A stretch of 64,000 nucleotides of DNA from Rana temporaria. Taxonomy: Eukaryota > Chordata > Amphibia > Anura > Ranidae. The position numbers and the translations under genes are program-made. The stretch is from contig NC_053492.1 of assembly GCF_905171775.1 (NCBI RefSeq), forward strand, positions 62,169,370-62,233,369. Reading direction: 5' to 3'. Below the pieces are notes generated by a model. That model made no database searches. It was not told the origin of the DNA and was given only the letters and a program-made list of their open reading frames with translations. This document shows, piece by piece, positions 22,757 to 33,505 of the stretch. Positions within the stretch are counted from its first letter, which is position 1; each line of letters starts with the position of its first letter.

Positions 22757-23785
22757 ATATCCATCCCCACCCACGGCCAGCTCCATCCATCCACCCCCCT
22801 CTACAAAGCATCTCCCACCCACGGCCAGCTGCATCCATCTACCCCTCCACAATGCATCCCCCACCCACGGCCAGCTCCATCCATCCATCCATCCCCCTTC
22901 ACAATACATCCCCCACCCACGGCCAGCTCCATCCATCCACCCCCCTCTACAAAGCATCTCCCACCCACGGCCAGCTGCATCCATCCACCCCTCCACAATG
23001 CATCCCCCACCCACGGCCAGCTCCATCCATTCATCCCCCTTCACAATACATCCCCCACCCACGGCCAGCTCCATCCATCCACCCCCCTCTACAAAGCATC
23101 TCCCACCCACAACCAGCTGCATCCATCCACCCCTCCGCAATGCATCCCCCACCCACGGCCAGCTTCATCCATCCATCTTCACAATACATCCCACGGCCAG
23201 CTCCATCCATCCACCCCCCTCTACAAAGCATCTCCCACCCACAACCAGCTGCATCCATCCACCCCTCCACAATGCATCCCCCACCCACGGCCAGCTCCAT
23301 CCATTCATCCCCCTTCACAATACATCCCCCACCCACGGCCAGCTCCATCCATCCACCCCCCTCTACAAAGCATCTCCCACCCACAACCAGCTGCATCCAT
23401 CCACCCCTCCACAATGCATCCCCCACCCACGGCCAGCTCCATCCATCCACCCCCCTCTACAAAGCATCTCCCACCCACGGCCAGCTCCATCCATCTCCCC
23501 CTCCACAATGCATCCCCCACCCACGGCCAGCTCCATCCATCCCCCTTCACAATACATCCCACGGCCAGCTCCATCCATCCCCCTCACAACACATCCCCCC
23601 TCCACGGCCAGCAGCATCCAGCCATCCCCCTCCACAACGCATCCCCCACCCACGCCCAGCACCATTCATCCACCACTCCACAATGCATCCCCCAGGCACA
23701 GCCAGCACCATCTTTCCCCCTCCACAACGCATCTCCCACCCACGCCCAGCACCATCCATCCTCCTCCACAATGCATCCCAATCCA
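22757..23785. repeat. 48-bp minisatellite with three alternating monomer types
   Basis: Monomers start CCACCCACGGCCAGCTCCAT. They differ downstream: CTCTACAAAGCATCT, CCTCCACAATGCATCC or CCTTCACAATACATCC. The three types alternate in order for much of the array, giving a higher-order unit of about 142 bp. The last several copies degenerate. The P/H/S-rich open frames are artefacts of the array. Confidence 0.9.
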
Positions 23786-23907
23786 AAAATCGGCCCAAAA
23801 TATCGGCCGCAAAAATCGGCATCGTATATCGGCCATCGACTGCCACGATTTCTAAATATCGGCATCGGCCAGAGAAAAACCCATATCGGTCGACCTCTAT
23901 ATATAAG

Positions 23908-24715
23908 TGGGAAGTATGTGCAGGTGAGGGAGAGGAATGTGGAGGGTCCAACAGTGGGCACTATGTACAGGAGAGGAGTGCAAAGGGTACGGCAAAAGGC
24001 ACTATGTACAGGAGAGGAGTGTAAAGGGTATGACAATGGGCAGTATGTACAGGAAGAGTGTGGGGGGTATGAGAGGGTAGTACGTACCAGAGAGAAGTGT
24101 GGAGGGTATGACAGTGGGCAGTATGTACAGGAGAGGAATGTGGACAGTATGATAGTGGGCACTATGTATAGGAGAGGAGTGTGAAGGGTATGACAGTGAA
24201 CGCTATGTATAGGAGAGGAGTGTGGAGGGTATGACAGTGAGCACTATGTACAGGAGAGGAATGTGGACAGTATGATAGTGGGCACTATGTATAGGAGAGG
24301 AGTGTGAAGGGTATGACAGTGAACGCTATGTATAGGAGAGGAGTGTGGAGGGTATGACAGTGAGCAGTATGTACAGGAGAGGAGTGTGGAGGGTGCGACA
24401 GTGGGCACTATGTTCAGGAGAGGAGTGTGGAGAGTATGACAGTGGGCACTATGTACAGGAGAGAAGTTTATGACAGCAGGCACTATTTACAGGAGAGGGG
24501 TGTGTAGGGTATGACAGTGGGCACTATGTATAGGAGAGAAGTGTGGAGAGTATGACAGTGGGCACTATGTATAGGATAGAAGTGTGGAGAGTATGACAGT
24601 GGGCACTATGTATAGGAGAGAAGTGTGGAGAGTATGACAGCGGGCACTATGTATAGGAGAGAAGTGTGGAGAGTATGACAGTGAGCACTATGTACAGGAG
24701 TGGAAGGATATTTAG
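23908..24715. repeat. Minisatellite of about 41 bp
   Basis: The unit is GTGTGGAGAGTATGACAGTG followed by GGCACTATGTATAGGAGAGAA, about 18-20 degenerate copies. The direct repeat flanking the preceding hAT-like element ends at 23907, so this array adjoins it but is outside. Non-coding. Confidence 0.85.
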
Positions 24716-25042
24716 GGACTGCGTAGTGGTTAAGCGGGTCATACATGGATTGAAATTACTCCAATTATGCAGAGACCAGCCATAGACGATCTATGTATGT
24801 GCTAGCTGGTTTTACACAAGTCAATCTATTAATCGACTTGAGTACAACCAGCCTGTTAGGTTTTTCCCAAAACAATCAGTGCTGCCAGCTATAGTTAGCA
24901 ACACTGATCATTGTACGCACTGGCAGAACACAATAACACTGCAGGAGTGATTACCCCATCCACAGGTCAACAGGTGAGAGGGTGTGTGGGGACAGGCTGG
25001 GGAGAACTCTAAACATGCAACCTAAAAATTTTTTAAAGCATC
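24716..25042. repeat. Interspersed repeat, copy related to 38380-38490 plus 39842-39995
   Basis: Reads GTCATACATGGATTGAAATT, then CAGCCATAGACGATCTATG, then AATCGACTTGAGTACAACCA, then GCACTGATCATTG-like text. The same order of phrases, diverged, occurs in kinase intron 2, split there by a TTAA insertion. It therefore supplies the unoccupied target for that insertion. Confidence 0.6.
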
Positions 25043-25050
25043 GCTTAGGA

Positions 25051-25778
25051 CAGGGCTCAAAATTTCAAGTCCTGAGCTACTAGCCAGGCCTCAAGGGTTA
25101 CTCGCCACCAGTTGCCCTGCCCAACCCCTACCATGTCCCGCCCCTAATCTCGCCCTCCTAAATTATCTCATGAAATAACACTTAAATGTTTTATGCAGAA
25201 TTAAGTTATAAAAATAAATATTAACAACAACTTTATCCGTGCCCAAAAATGCAGCCTGCCCATGTCTACCAGTGCAGCCACGTGTCCCCAGTGCAGCCAC
25301 GTGTCCCCAGTGCAGCCTACCTGTGCTGGGTAAGAGAGAGGAGAGCCGCCGCCGCGAGTGTGGGAGTGATCTTAGGGGAAGAGAGAGGAGAGGAGAGTCA
25401 CCGCCGCTGCTGCTGCCACCGCCATGTTGTTCAAAGTGCGGGGGAACATAATAGCTTTCAATTCAATAGCTGTGTTGCCCGCCCCGCACCGTCATATACA
25501 GCCCCTCCACCCTTGTTCGGGAAACTTTGATAGACCGATCACCCATCCAATCCTGGGATGGGTGATCTGTCTTTTAAAGTGCCCGGACAAGGGGGAGGGG
25601 CTGTATATGACGGTGCGCAGCAGGGAACACAGCTATTGAATTGAAAGCTGTTATGTTCCCTGCACTTTGAACAACGCGGCGGCTCTCCTCTCTCTTCCCC
25701 TAAGATCACTCCCACACTCGCCAGCCCTCAAAATCCACACGCAAAATGCGAGCAGGCGAGTGGAAATTTTGAGGGCTG
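25051..25778. mobile_element. hAT-like element with shared palindrome module and short array
   Basis: The ends CAGGGCTCAAAATTTC and GAAATTTTGAGGGCTG are flanked by the 8-bp direct repeat GCTTAGGA (25043-25050 and 25779-25786). Inside are a short array (about 25249-25330, unit CCAGTGCAGCCACGTGTCC) and an inverted repeat (about 25424-25690) homologous to the one in the element at 10095. A longer, weaker inverted segment (TCTCCTCTCTCTTCCCCTAAG / CTTAGGGGAAGAGAGAGGAG) extends the palindrome to about 25365-25710. Non-coding. Confidence 0.87.
25424..25690. repeat. Palindrome sharing sequence with 10219-10418
   Basis: The arms carry GAACATAATAGCTTTCAATT followed by CAATAGCTGTGTT. The element at 10095 has GAACATTACAGCTTTCGTTT followed by GAATAGCTGTATC in the same place. 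The centre is GATCACCCATCC...GGATGGGTGATC at about 25536-25570. Confidence 0.88.
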
Positions 25779-25786
25779 GCTTAGGA

Positions 25787-25896
25787 TACCAAAAAAAAAT
25801 CGTGCTAACTTAACTAACTAGTGTTTTTTTAAATGAATGAAACAGTTTTTTTCCAAAAAAAAACATGTTTGAAAAATTGCTGCGCAAATACCGTGC
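25787..25896. other. Host repeat fragment, left part
   Basis: AT-rich piece ending TTGCTGCGCAAATACCGTGC. The next element is inserted here. The sequence continues at 27684 (AACATATAAAGTGCAAAG) after its removal. Confidence 0.55.
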
Positions 25897-26062
25897 TAGA
25901 GCTGCACAATTAATCGTTAAAAAAAAATCGTGATCTCGATTCAACCCCCCTGACGATCTCCAATGCAGAGTTTGCCGATTCTTTCATATAACAAGTGGAA
26001 AGACTTTCAGCTGTCAAAAGAAAAAAACTTGGCAGACTGCCCAGATATTAACAGGAAACATT

Positions 26063-26755
26063 GGGCCAGATTCTCAAAAGAGTTACGCCGGTGTATCTAC
26101 AGATACACTGGCGTAATTCGAAAATCCCGCCGGCGTATCATTGTTTTGTATTCTCAAAACAAGATACGACGAAATTAGGCTAGGATCCGACTGGTGTAAG
26201 TCACTTACACCGTCGGATCCTAAATGCAATACTACGCTGGCCGCTAGGTGGCTTTTACGTCGATTTTTAGCGTCGCATATGCAAATGAGCCGAATACGCC
26301 AATTCCCGAACGTTTTTTCGCCGCTTCGCTGTCGTTTCCGTAAGTGTAAGGTTACCCCTGCTATATGAGGGGTAAACTTACATCGGTCCGCCGTATGCCA
26401 TGTTAAGTATGGCCGTCGGGACAGCGTCGGGTTTTTTCGTCGTTTACGTAACTCGTCGCGAATAGGGCTGTGCGTTCATTACGTTCACGTCGCAAGCAAT
26501 GTATTTGCGGCGTACTACGGAGCATGCGCAGTGGCCTACGTTTAAGGCCGGCGCATGCGCAATTCGTCCGGCACGGGGGCGCGCTTAATTTAAGTACAAG
26601 CCGCCCCCCTTTGAATTACGCGGGGATACGCCGGGCCATTTACACCACGCCGCCGCAAATTACGGAACAAGTGCTTGGAGAATACGGCTCCAGTAAGTTG
26701 CGGCAGCGTAGTGTAAATAGCTTACGCTACGCCGGAATCTACGAGAATCTGGCCC
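26063..26755. mobile_element. MITE, GGGCC family, copy 4
   Basis: The ends GGGCCAGATTCTC and GAGAATCTGGCCC are flanked by ATT (26060-26062 and 26756-26758). This is the best-preserved copy. Landmarks: CTGGCCGCTAGGTGGC, CTATATGAGGGGTAA, GCGCATGCGCAATTCG. Non-coding. Confidence 0.88.
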
Positions 26756-26909
26756 ATTGTAACTAACGCTTCCTTCTTAGATCAAAGGGATAAACTTCTG
26801 TGTAAAGAAAAAATCTGGGCAGTCTGCCAAGTTTGTAAACAAAATGAAACATTGTAACTAACTTCCTTCTTAGACCAAACTTGTGTGTAAATGCAGGAAA
26901 TGTAACCAC

Positions 26910-27406
26910 TTAAAGCGGAGCTCCACCCTAAAGTGGAACTCACGCTGATCGGCTCCCTCCCCCCCTCCGGTGTCACATTTGACACCTTTCAGGGGGGAGG
27001 GGGGTGCAGATACCTATCTAAAGACAGGTATTTGCACCCACTTCCGGCCACACGCTGCGGGCAAAAGACGGGTTTTTCTGACTTCCGGTCTGTCGCCCGT
27101 TGTGTGCTGGGAACACTCGGCTCCCAGCACACAGCGTGTGAGCCAATCGGCGGGCGCAGCGCGACTCGCGCATGCGCCGTAGGGAACCGGGTAGTGAAGC
27201 CGGAGCACTTCACTTCCTGGTTCCCTCACCCGAGGGAACCCGAGGATGGCGGGGGGAGCAGCAGAGAGACTAGCGATCGCTCATCCTCTGCTGCGGATGG
27301 CGCTGGACTCCAGGACAGGTAAGTGTCCTAATATTAAAAGTCAGCAGCTGCAGTATTTGTACCTGCTGGCTTTTAATATTTTTTTATACTGGCACATCCG
27401 CTTTAA
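26910..27406. mobile_element. TTAA-type element with AGCGGAGCTCCACC end
   Basis: The ends TTAA-AGCGGAGCTCCACC and CACATCCGCT-TTAA share the termini of the element at 20234. The interior includes an inverted repeat around 27005-27130: CAGATACCT and AGGTATTTG words, and GTGCTGGGAACACTCGGCTC followed by its partial inverse. No transposase. Confidence 0.7.
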
Positions 27407-27683
27407 AGTCCAACACTTGTTTAAGTTAAAAAGCAATATTATTTGCTAGAAAATTACTTGGAACTGCCAAACATTATATATATTTTAGCAGAGACTCTAG
27501 GGAATACAATGGCAATTGCTGCAATATTTTATGTCACACTGCATTTGCCCACTTCAATGAATAATAAAAACCATAACAAAACAAAACAGTGAGGTTAGCC
27601 CATTTTTTTTTTATTTGTTTTAATGTGAAAGATGATATTACGCCACAAGAATCGTGAGAGAATCGTGCAGCTCTATACCGTGC

Positions 27684-29090
27684 AACATATAAAGTGCAAA
27701 GACCACCATAATTTTCTAGCAAAAAACAAATTATGATTTTTACATGTAGTAGAGAAGTGTCAGAATTGGCCTGGGTGGCAAGGGGTTTAATTACCATGAG
27801 TAATATACAAATAATTATTATAAGCCCTGTGATCCTATCAGTTTGCTGTAGTGTGTCAGCTTGTATTTATATTGGCCGCTCTGAATGTAGCTTCTGACAG
27901 GCTGTGCAAGCAGGGCCGTATCTCCGGAACCATAAATGATAGCCGTCCCATATTTTGACCAGTTGTGGGGTAGGTCTTCAACTGCCTACCCCCCAAATGT
28001 GGGGTTTCTGTGACCTCTGGTCGTCGAGCTACAACCCCCGAAGTCTATCTATTTTTTCTTTTTTGGTCAAATTGGCCCATCTTGAGAAAGGGGCCTGGAG
28101 CTGCAGCTCCATCAGCCCCCTTGTTAATCCGGCCCTGCCTTTTGGCCCGTTTCACACTGGTATGACACCACAGTCGTACGACATTGGATTCGACTTTGCC
28201 CTGCTACTTCATGTCCGACTTCTGGCCAACTTCAATGAACGGGATCCGACTTTGATCCCCTTTGAGTCTGGTATGAATCTTGAGAAGGAACCCCTTGCCA
28301 AAATAAAAAATGGCGTAGCCCTTCAGGCTGGTATGGATTTCAAGGGGATCCTGCACGCCAAAATGACAGCAAAAAAAAAAAAAAAAGACGTAGGGTCCCC
28401 CCAAAACCTGTCAGGTCAGGAAAAGGGGGTATCAACGAGCGCCCACTATCACCTCTCCTGGATCTTACCAGGCCATATGCCCTCAACATGTGGGGGGGGG
28501 GGGGTGCTTTGGGGCGGAGGGGCCTGCCCCCCACCTCAAAGCACCTTGTCAAGGACCTCTTCCCGACAACCCTAGGCGCTGGCAGGGCTGTCTTAATGGG
28601 GGGGGGCACACCTGGGCCCTACACTTTCCCCAAAGCAGCTGGTCCTTGAGCCTGGGCAGCCCCGAAATTAGGGGTCCCATGATGGCACTGAGAGTGATGG
28701 ACACACAGGGGAGGCAGGCTGGCAGCGGTGCGCCGTGCTGTGCAGAATGATACCTATTATTATTTTACAGTCAGAAGGGAGGGGCAGGGCCAGAGCACCA
28801 GTGATGTTCTGACACCACCCCATGCAGCTTGAATGCTCGGAACTCGAAGGCTGCGACGTAGGAGCTGGAGTGGAGCTGCTGAGTCGGCAGCACTAAGAGC
28901 CCACCTGTGGAAGTAGCATTGTGGATGGTGTCACGGTGAGCCCAGCTGTCCAACACCGTTTGCACCGAAAGGCTTGGAATGCCTGAAGGGATTCTCCTTC
29001 CTCTGCTCCTCCTTCTGCCTGCTTGATTGGTATAGGTGAGGGAGGGCACAGAGCAAAAAGTTTACATGCACTGTATCTCAACTGGAAAAG
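27684..29090. other. Repeat fragments, no gene
   Basis: 27684-27800 continues the host repeat broken at 25896. From about 27910 (CAGGGCCGTATCTCC) to 28137 (AATCCGGCCCTG) the ends look like those of a small hAT-type element, but I see no 8-bp duplication. An A run lies at about 28371-28386 and a G run at about 28493-28505. A further CAGGGCTGTCTTAATG phrase near 28582 may be another hAT-type end. No exon or RNA gene recognised. Confidence 0.4.
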
Positions 29091-30035
29091 GGGGTACTAC
29101 ATGAATGGAATAATGGTGCTGGGGGATATCAAGGGTGTATGGGGGAAAACAATGCTATGGGGGGGGATCTGGGGTGTATAGGGGGTAGCAATGCTTGAGG
29201 TAGCTTGGGTGACTATAGTGCTAGAGGTATCAGGGATGTAGAGAGGCCACAGTGTAAGGGGTGTCAGGGATGTAGTGGAGTTGCAATACAATTGTATATG
29301 GTTACAGTGTTGGGGGAAGGTCTAGGGTGCAGAGGGGTCAGAGTGCTGGGAGGATATCTAGGGTGCAGAGGGGTCAGAGTGCTGGGGGATATATGGGGTG
29401 TATAGGGGTCTGGGTGCTGGGAGAATATCTGGGATGTAGAGGGGTCAGAGTGCTGGGGAGGATATATGGGGTGTATAGGGGTCTGGGTGCTGGGAGAATA
29501 TCTGGGATGTAGAGGGGTCAGAGTGCTGGGGGGGATATATGGGGTGTAGAAGGGTCAGCGTGCTTGGGGGACATCAGGGGTGTAGAGGGGTCTGAGTGCT
29601 GGGGGGATATCTGGGATGTAGAGGGGTCTGAGTGCTGGGGGGATATCTGGGGTGTAGAGGGGTCAGAGTGCTGGGGGGATATCTGGGATGTAGAGGGGTC
29701 AGAGTGCTGGGGGGGATATATGGGGTGTAGAAGGGTCAGCGTGCTGGGGGGATATCTGGGATGTAGAGGGGTCTGAGTGCTGGGGGGATATCTGGGATGT
29801 AGAGGGGTCTGAGTGCTGGGGGGATATCTGGGATGTAGAGGGGTCTGAGTGCTGGGGGGATATCTGGGATGTAGAGGGGTCTGAGTGCTGGGGGGATATC
29901 TGGGATGTAGAGGGGTCTGAGTGCTGGGGGGATATCTGGGATGTAGAGGGGTCTGAGTGCTGGGGGGATATCTGGGGTGTAGAGGGGTCTGAGTGCTGGG
30001 GGGATATCTGGGGTGTAGAGGGGGCCATAGTGCTG
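29091..30035. repeat. 36-bp minisatellite
   Basis: The unit is GGGGTCTGAGTGCTGGGGGG followed by ATATCTGGGATGTAGA. The 5' part (29091-29300) is degenerate; the 3' part (29590-30030) is nearly uniform, about 12 copies. It is 36 bp with few stops, so a 12-residue repeat stays open on both strands. I treat it as non-coding. Confidence 0.9.
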
Positions 30036-30175
30036 GGGAGGCATCAAGCTAGCAGAAATATTATATGCACAAGACAGCTTTGTTAATTTATGTATGTAGT
30101 ATTTTCCCCCCACTGTTTTTTTTGCTGTACAGAATGATTACTCATGTAGTTAATGTGGAGCTCCACATAAATATC
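30036..30175. other. Short spacer between two minisatellites
   Basis: About 140 bp of non-repetitive AT-rich sequence. Nothing recognised. Confidence 0.4.
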
Positions 30176-33030
30176 TTCCTCCTCATACACAGAACTCAGA
30201 GGGCTCCTAGATCTCCGAGCCCCCTCTTCCTCCTCCTCATACACAGACCTCAGAGGGGTCCTAGATCTCCGAGCCCCCTTCTCATACACAGAACTCAGAG
30301 GGGTCCTAGATCTCCGAGCCCCCTCTTCCTCCTCATACACAGACCTCAGAGGGGTCCTAGATCTCCGAGCCCCCTTCTCATACACAGAACTCAGAGGGGT
30401 CCTAGCACTCTGAGCCTCCTCTTCCTCCTCCTCATACACAGAACTTAGAGGGGTCCTAGATCTCAGAGCCCCCTCTTCCTCCTCATACACAGACCTCAGA
30501 GGGGTCCTAGATCTCCGAGCCCCCTCTTCCTCCTCATACACAGAACTCAGAGGGGTCCTAGATCTCCGAGCCCCCTCCTCCTCCTCATACACAGAACTCA
30601 GAGGGGTCCTAGATCTCAGAGCCCCCTCCTCCTCCTCATACACAGAACTCAGAGGGGTCCTAGATCTCAGAGCCCCCTCTTCCTCCTCATACACAGAACT
30701 CAGAGGGGTCCTAGATCTCTGAGCCCCCTCCTCCTTCCTCATACACAGAACTCAGAGGGGTCCTAGATCTCAGAGCCCCCTCTTCCTCCTCATACATAGA
30801 ACTCAGAGGGGTCCTAGCACTCTAAGCCTCCTCTTCCTCCTCCTCATACACAGAACTTAGAGGGGTCCTAGATCTCCGAGCCCCCTCTTCCTCCTCATAC
30901 ACAGACCTCAGAGGGGTCCTAGATCTCCGAGCCCCCTCTTCCTCCTCATACACAGAACTCAGAGGGGTCCTAGATCTCCGAGCCCCCTCCTCCTCCTCAT
31001 ACACAGAACTCAGAGGGGTCCTAGATCTCAGAGCCCCCTCTTCCTCCTCATACACAGAACTCAGAGGGGTCCTAGATCTCTGAGCCCCCTCCTCCTTCCT
31101 CATACACAGAACTCAGAGGGGTCCTAGATCTCAGAGCCCCCTCTTCCTCCTCATACACAGAACTCAGAGGGGTCCTAGATCTCAGAGCCCCCTCTTCCTC
31201 CTCATACACAGAACTCAGAGGGGTCCTAGATCTCAGAGCCCTCTCTTCCTCCTCATACACAGAACTCAGAGGGGTCCTAGATCTCAGAGCCCCCTCTTCC
31301 TCCTCATACACAGACCTCAGAGGGGTCCTAGATATCTGAGCCCCCTCCTCCTCCTCCTCATACACAGACCTCAGAGGGGTCCTAGATATCTGAGCCCCCT
31401 CTTCCTCCTCATACACAGACCTCAGAGGGGTCCTAGATCTCCGAGCCCCCTCTTCCTCCTCATACACAGACCTCAGAGGGGTCCTAGATCTCTGAGCCCC
31501 CTCTTCCTCCTCATACACAGAACTCAGAGGGGTCCTAGATCTCCGAGCCCCCTCTTCCTCCTCATACACAGACCTCAGAGGGGTCCTAGATCTCCGAGCC
31601 CCCTCTTCCTCCTCATACACAGAACTCAGAGGGGTCCTAGATCTCTGAGCCCCCTCCTCATACACAGAACTCAGAGGGGTCCTAGATATCAGAGCCCCCT
31701 CTTCCTCCTCATACACAGACCTCAGAGGGGTCCTAGATCTCTGAGCCCCCTCTTCCTCCTCATACACAGAACTCAGAGGGGTCCTAGATATCAGAGCCCC
31801 CTCTTCCTCCTCATACACAGACCTCAGAGGGGTCCTAGATCTCTGAGCCCCCTCTTCCTCCTCATACACAGAACTCAGAGGGGTCCTAGATCTCAGAGCC
31901 CCCTCTTCCTCCTCATACACAGAACTCAGAGGGGTCCTAGATCTCAGAGCCCCCTCCTCCTCCCTCATACACAGAACTCAGAGGGGTCCTAGATCTCTGA
32001 GCCCCCTCCTCCTCCTCATACACAGACCTCAGAGGGGTCCTAGATCTCTGAGCCCCCTCCTCCTTCCTCATACACAGAACTCAGAGGGGTCCTAGATCTC
32101 AGAGCCCCCTCTTCCTCCTCATACACAGAACTCAGAGGGGTCCTAGATCTCAGAGCCCCCTCTTCCTCCTCATACACAGAACTCAGAGGGGTCCTAGATC
32201 TCAGAGCCCTCTCTTCCTCCTCATACACAGAACTCAGAGGGGTCCTAGATCTCAGAGCCCCCTCTTCCTCCTCATACACAGACCTCAGAGGGGTCCTAGA
32301 TATCTGAGCCCCCTCCTCCTCCTCCTCCTCCTCATACACAGACCTCAGAGGGGTCCTAGATATCTGAGCCCCCTCTTCCTCCTCATACACAGACCTCAGA
32401 GGGGTCCTAGATCTCCGAGCCCCCTCTTCCTCCTCATACACAGACCTCAGAGGGGTCCTAGATCTCTGAGCCCCCTCTTCCTCCTCATACACAGAACTCA
32501 GAGGGGTCCTAGATCTCCGAGCCCCCTCTTCCTCCTCATACACAGACCTCAGAGGGGTCCTAGATCTCCGAGCCCCCTCTTCCTCCTCATACACAGAACT
32601 CAGAGGGGTCCTAGATCTCTGAGCCCCCTCCTCATACACAGAACTCAGAGGGGTCCTAGATATCAGAGCCCCCTCTTCCTCCTCATACACAGACCTCAGA
32701 GGGGTCCTAGATCTCTGAGCCCCCTCTTCCTCCTCATACACAGAACTCAGAGGGGTCCTAGATATCAGAGCCCCCTCTTCCTCCTCATACACAGACCTCA
32801 GAGGGGTCCTAGATCTCTGAGCCCCCTCTTCCTCCTCATACACAGAACTCAGAGGGGTCCTAGATCTCAGAGCCCCCTCTTCCTCCTCATACACAGAACT
32901 CAGAGGGGTCCTAGATCTCAGAGCCCCCTCTTCCTCCTCATACACAGAACTCAGAGGGGTCCTAGATCTCTGAGCCCCCTCCTCCTCCTCATACACAGAC
33001 CTCAGAGGGGTCCTAGCACTCTGAGCCCCC
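30176..33030. repeat. 51-bp minisatellite with higher-order duplications, just upstream of the kinase promoter
   Basis: The unit is CCTCATACACAGAACTCAGA followed by GGGGTCCTAGATCTCAGAGC and a CCCCTCTTCCT tract. Variation falls in AACTC/ACCTC, ATCTC/ATATC, GAG/CGAG and in the number of TCC triplets. Two blocks of about 970 bp (about 31080-32050 and 32050-33020) have nearly the same order of variants. A smaller block of about 405 bp (about 30405-30810) is also echoed at 30811 onward. The unit stays open on the minus strand (17-residue EEEEGALRSRTPLSSVY repeats, up to 318 codons). There is no start context, splice context or non-repetitive protein sequence, so I treat it as a non-coding array. 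Confidence 0.9.
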
Positions 33031-33505
33031 TCCTCCCACTATAAAAGTAGTTTAGATGAGGAGTGAAGTGTGGAGTGCGCCCCCCTGTGTACAATAGAAG
33101 AAGTTTGGAAGTTGCCCTCCCTCTCTCAGGTGGTCATGTGACAGTCCAGGTGTGCCCCCCAGCTCCCAGGCCCAGGTCTCTGCACTCACCCATGCTGCTG
33201 CCCTGGTGCAGGCAGTCCCCTCTCCTGCGGCCTCTCACTTAGCCTTGTCGGTTCCCTCAGCCCATCCACTCCGCTGGCCGGCCACTCCCGCACTTCCCGT
33301 CCTCCTCTCCTCCTCCTTCTTCCCGCACACAGTGCTGACAAGCAAGCTGCCGCCAGCAGCGCAACCTAACCTTCCACGAAGCCTACAACGCCAGCTCGCC
33401 TCGGAGCTACTCTGACATCACGTGCCCCGGCTCTGCCCAATCAGCGCGCTCTTCCCCTGTCCCAGCTTGATTCCTGTTTTTTTGGGTTTTTTTCTAGAGA
33501 GGGAG
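33031..33505 (+). promoter_or_regulatory. GC-rich upstream region of the kinase gene
   Basis: Follows the 51-bp array directly. A TATAAAAG word lies at 33040-33047, about 800 bp before the start codon, and could be a core promoter for a longer first exon. 33150-33480 is GC- and pyrimidine-rich with several CpG, and I see no repeat family in it. An open frame at 33152-33415 (87 codons) has low-complexity content, and I do not call it a gene. The role is inferred from position only. Confidence 0.35.

Larger units (their letters stand above)
22050..23899. mobile_element. hAT-like element with palindrome and 48-bp array
   Basis: The ends TAGAGGTAGACCGATATATC and ATATCGGTCGACCTCTA are flanked by the 8-bp direct repeat TATATAAG (22042-22049 and 23900-23907). 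Both subterminal regions are rich in AAAATCGGC/ATATCGGCC words. The interior has a long palindrome (about 22200-22565) followed by a minisatellite (about 22757-23785). The element is 1850 bp and non-coding. Confidence 0.87.
25897..27675. mobile_element. hAT-like element with TAGAGCTGCAC ends holding two nested elements
   Basis: The ends TAGAGCTGCACAATTAATCG and GAATCGTGCAGCTCTA are flanked by the 8-bp direct repeat TACCGTGC (25889-25896 and 27676-27683). A GGGCC MITE (26063-26755) and a TTAA element (26910-27406) have inserted into it. Without them it is about 590 bp. It has no internal palindrome or array of its own. Confidence 0.85.

Noticed and set aside
22651..24184. Proline/histidine-rich open frames of up to 498 codons
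   Set aside because: These are the 48-bp array inside a transposon, open in two overlapping frames at once, and they run out into unrelated flank.
27955..28575. 206-codon plus-strand frame
   Set aside because: Crosses several repeat fragments and A and G runs. No recognisable domain, and the start has no promoter or splice context.
30083..32996. Minus-strand open frames of up to 318 codons with EEEEGALRSRTPLSSVY repeats
   Set aside because: The 51-bp unit simply lacks stops in this frame. I see no start context, splice signals or unique flanking coding sequence. A real disordered repeat protein cannot be fully excluded without RNA evidence.
33152..33415. 87-codon frame upstream of the kinase gene
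   Set aside because: Low-complexity Ala/Pro/Ser/Leu composition from a GC-rich promoter-type region. No further support for a peptide gene or uORF.
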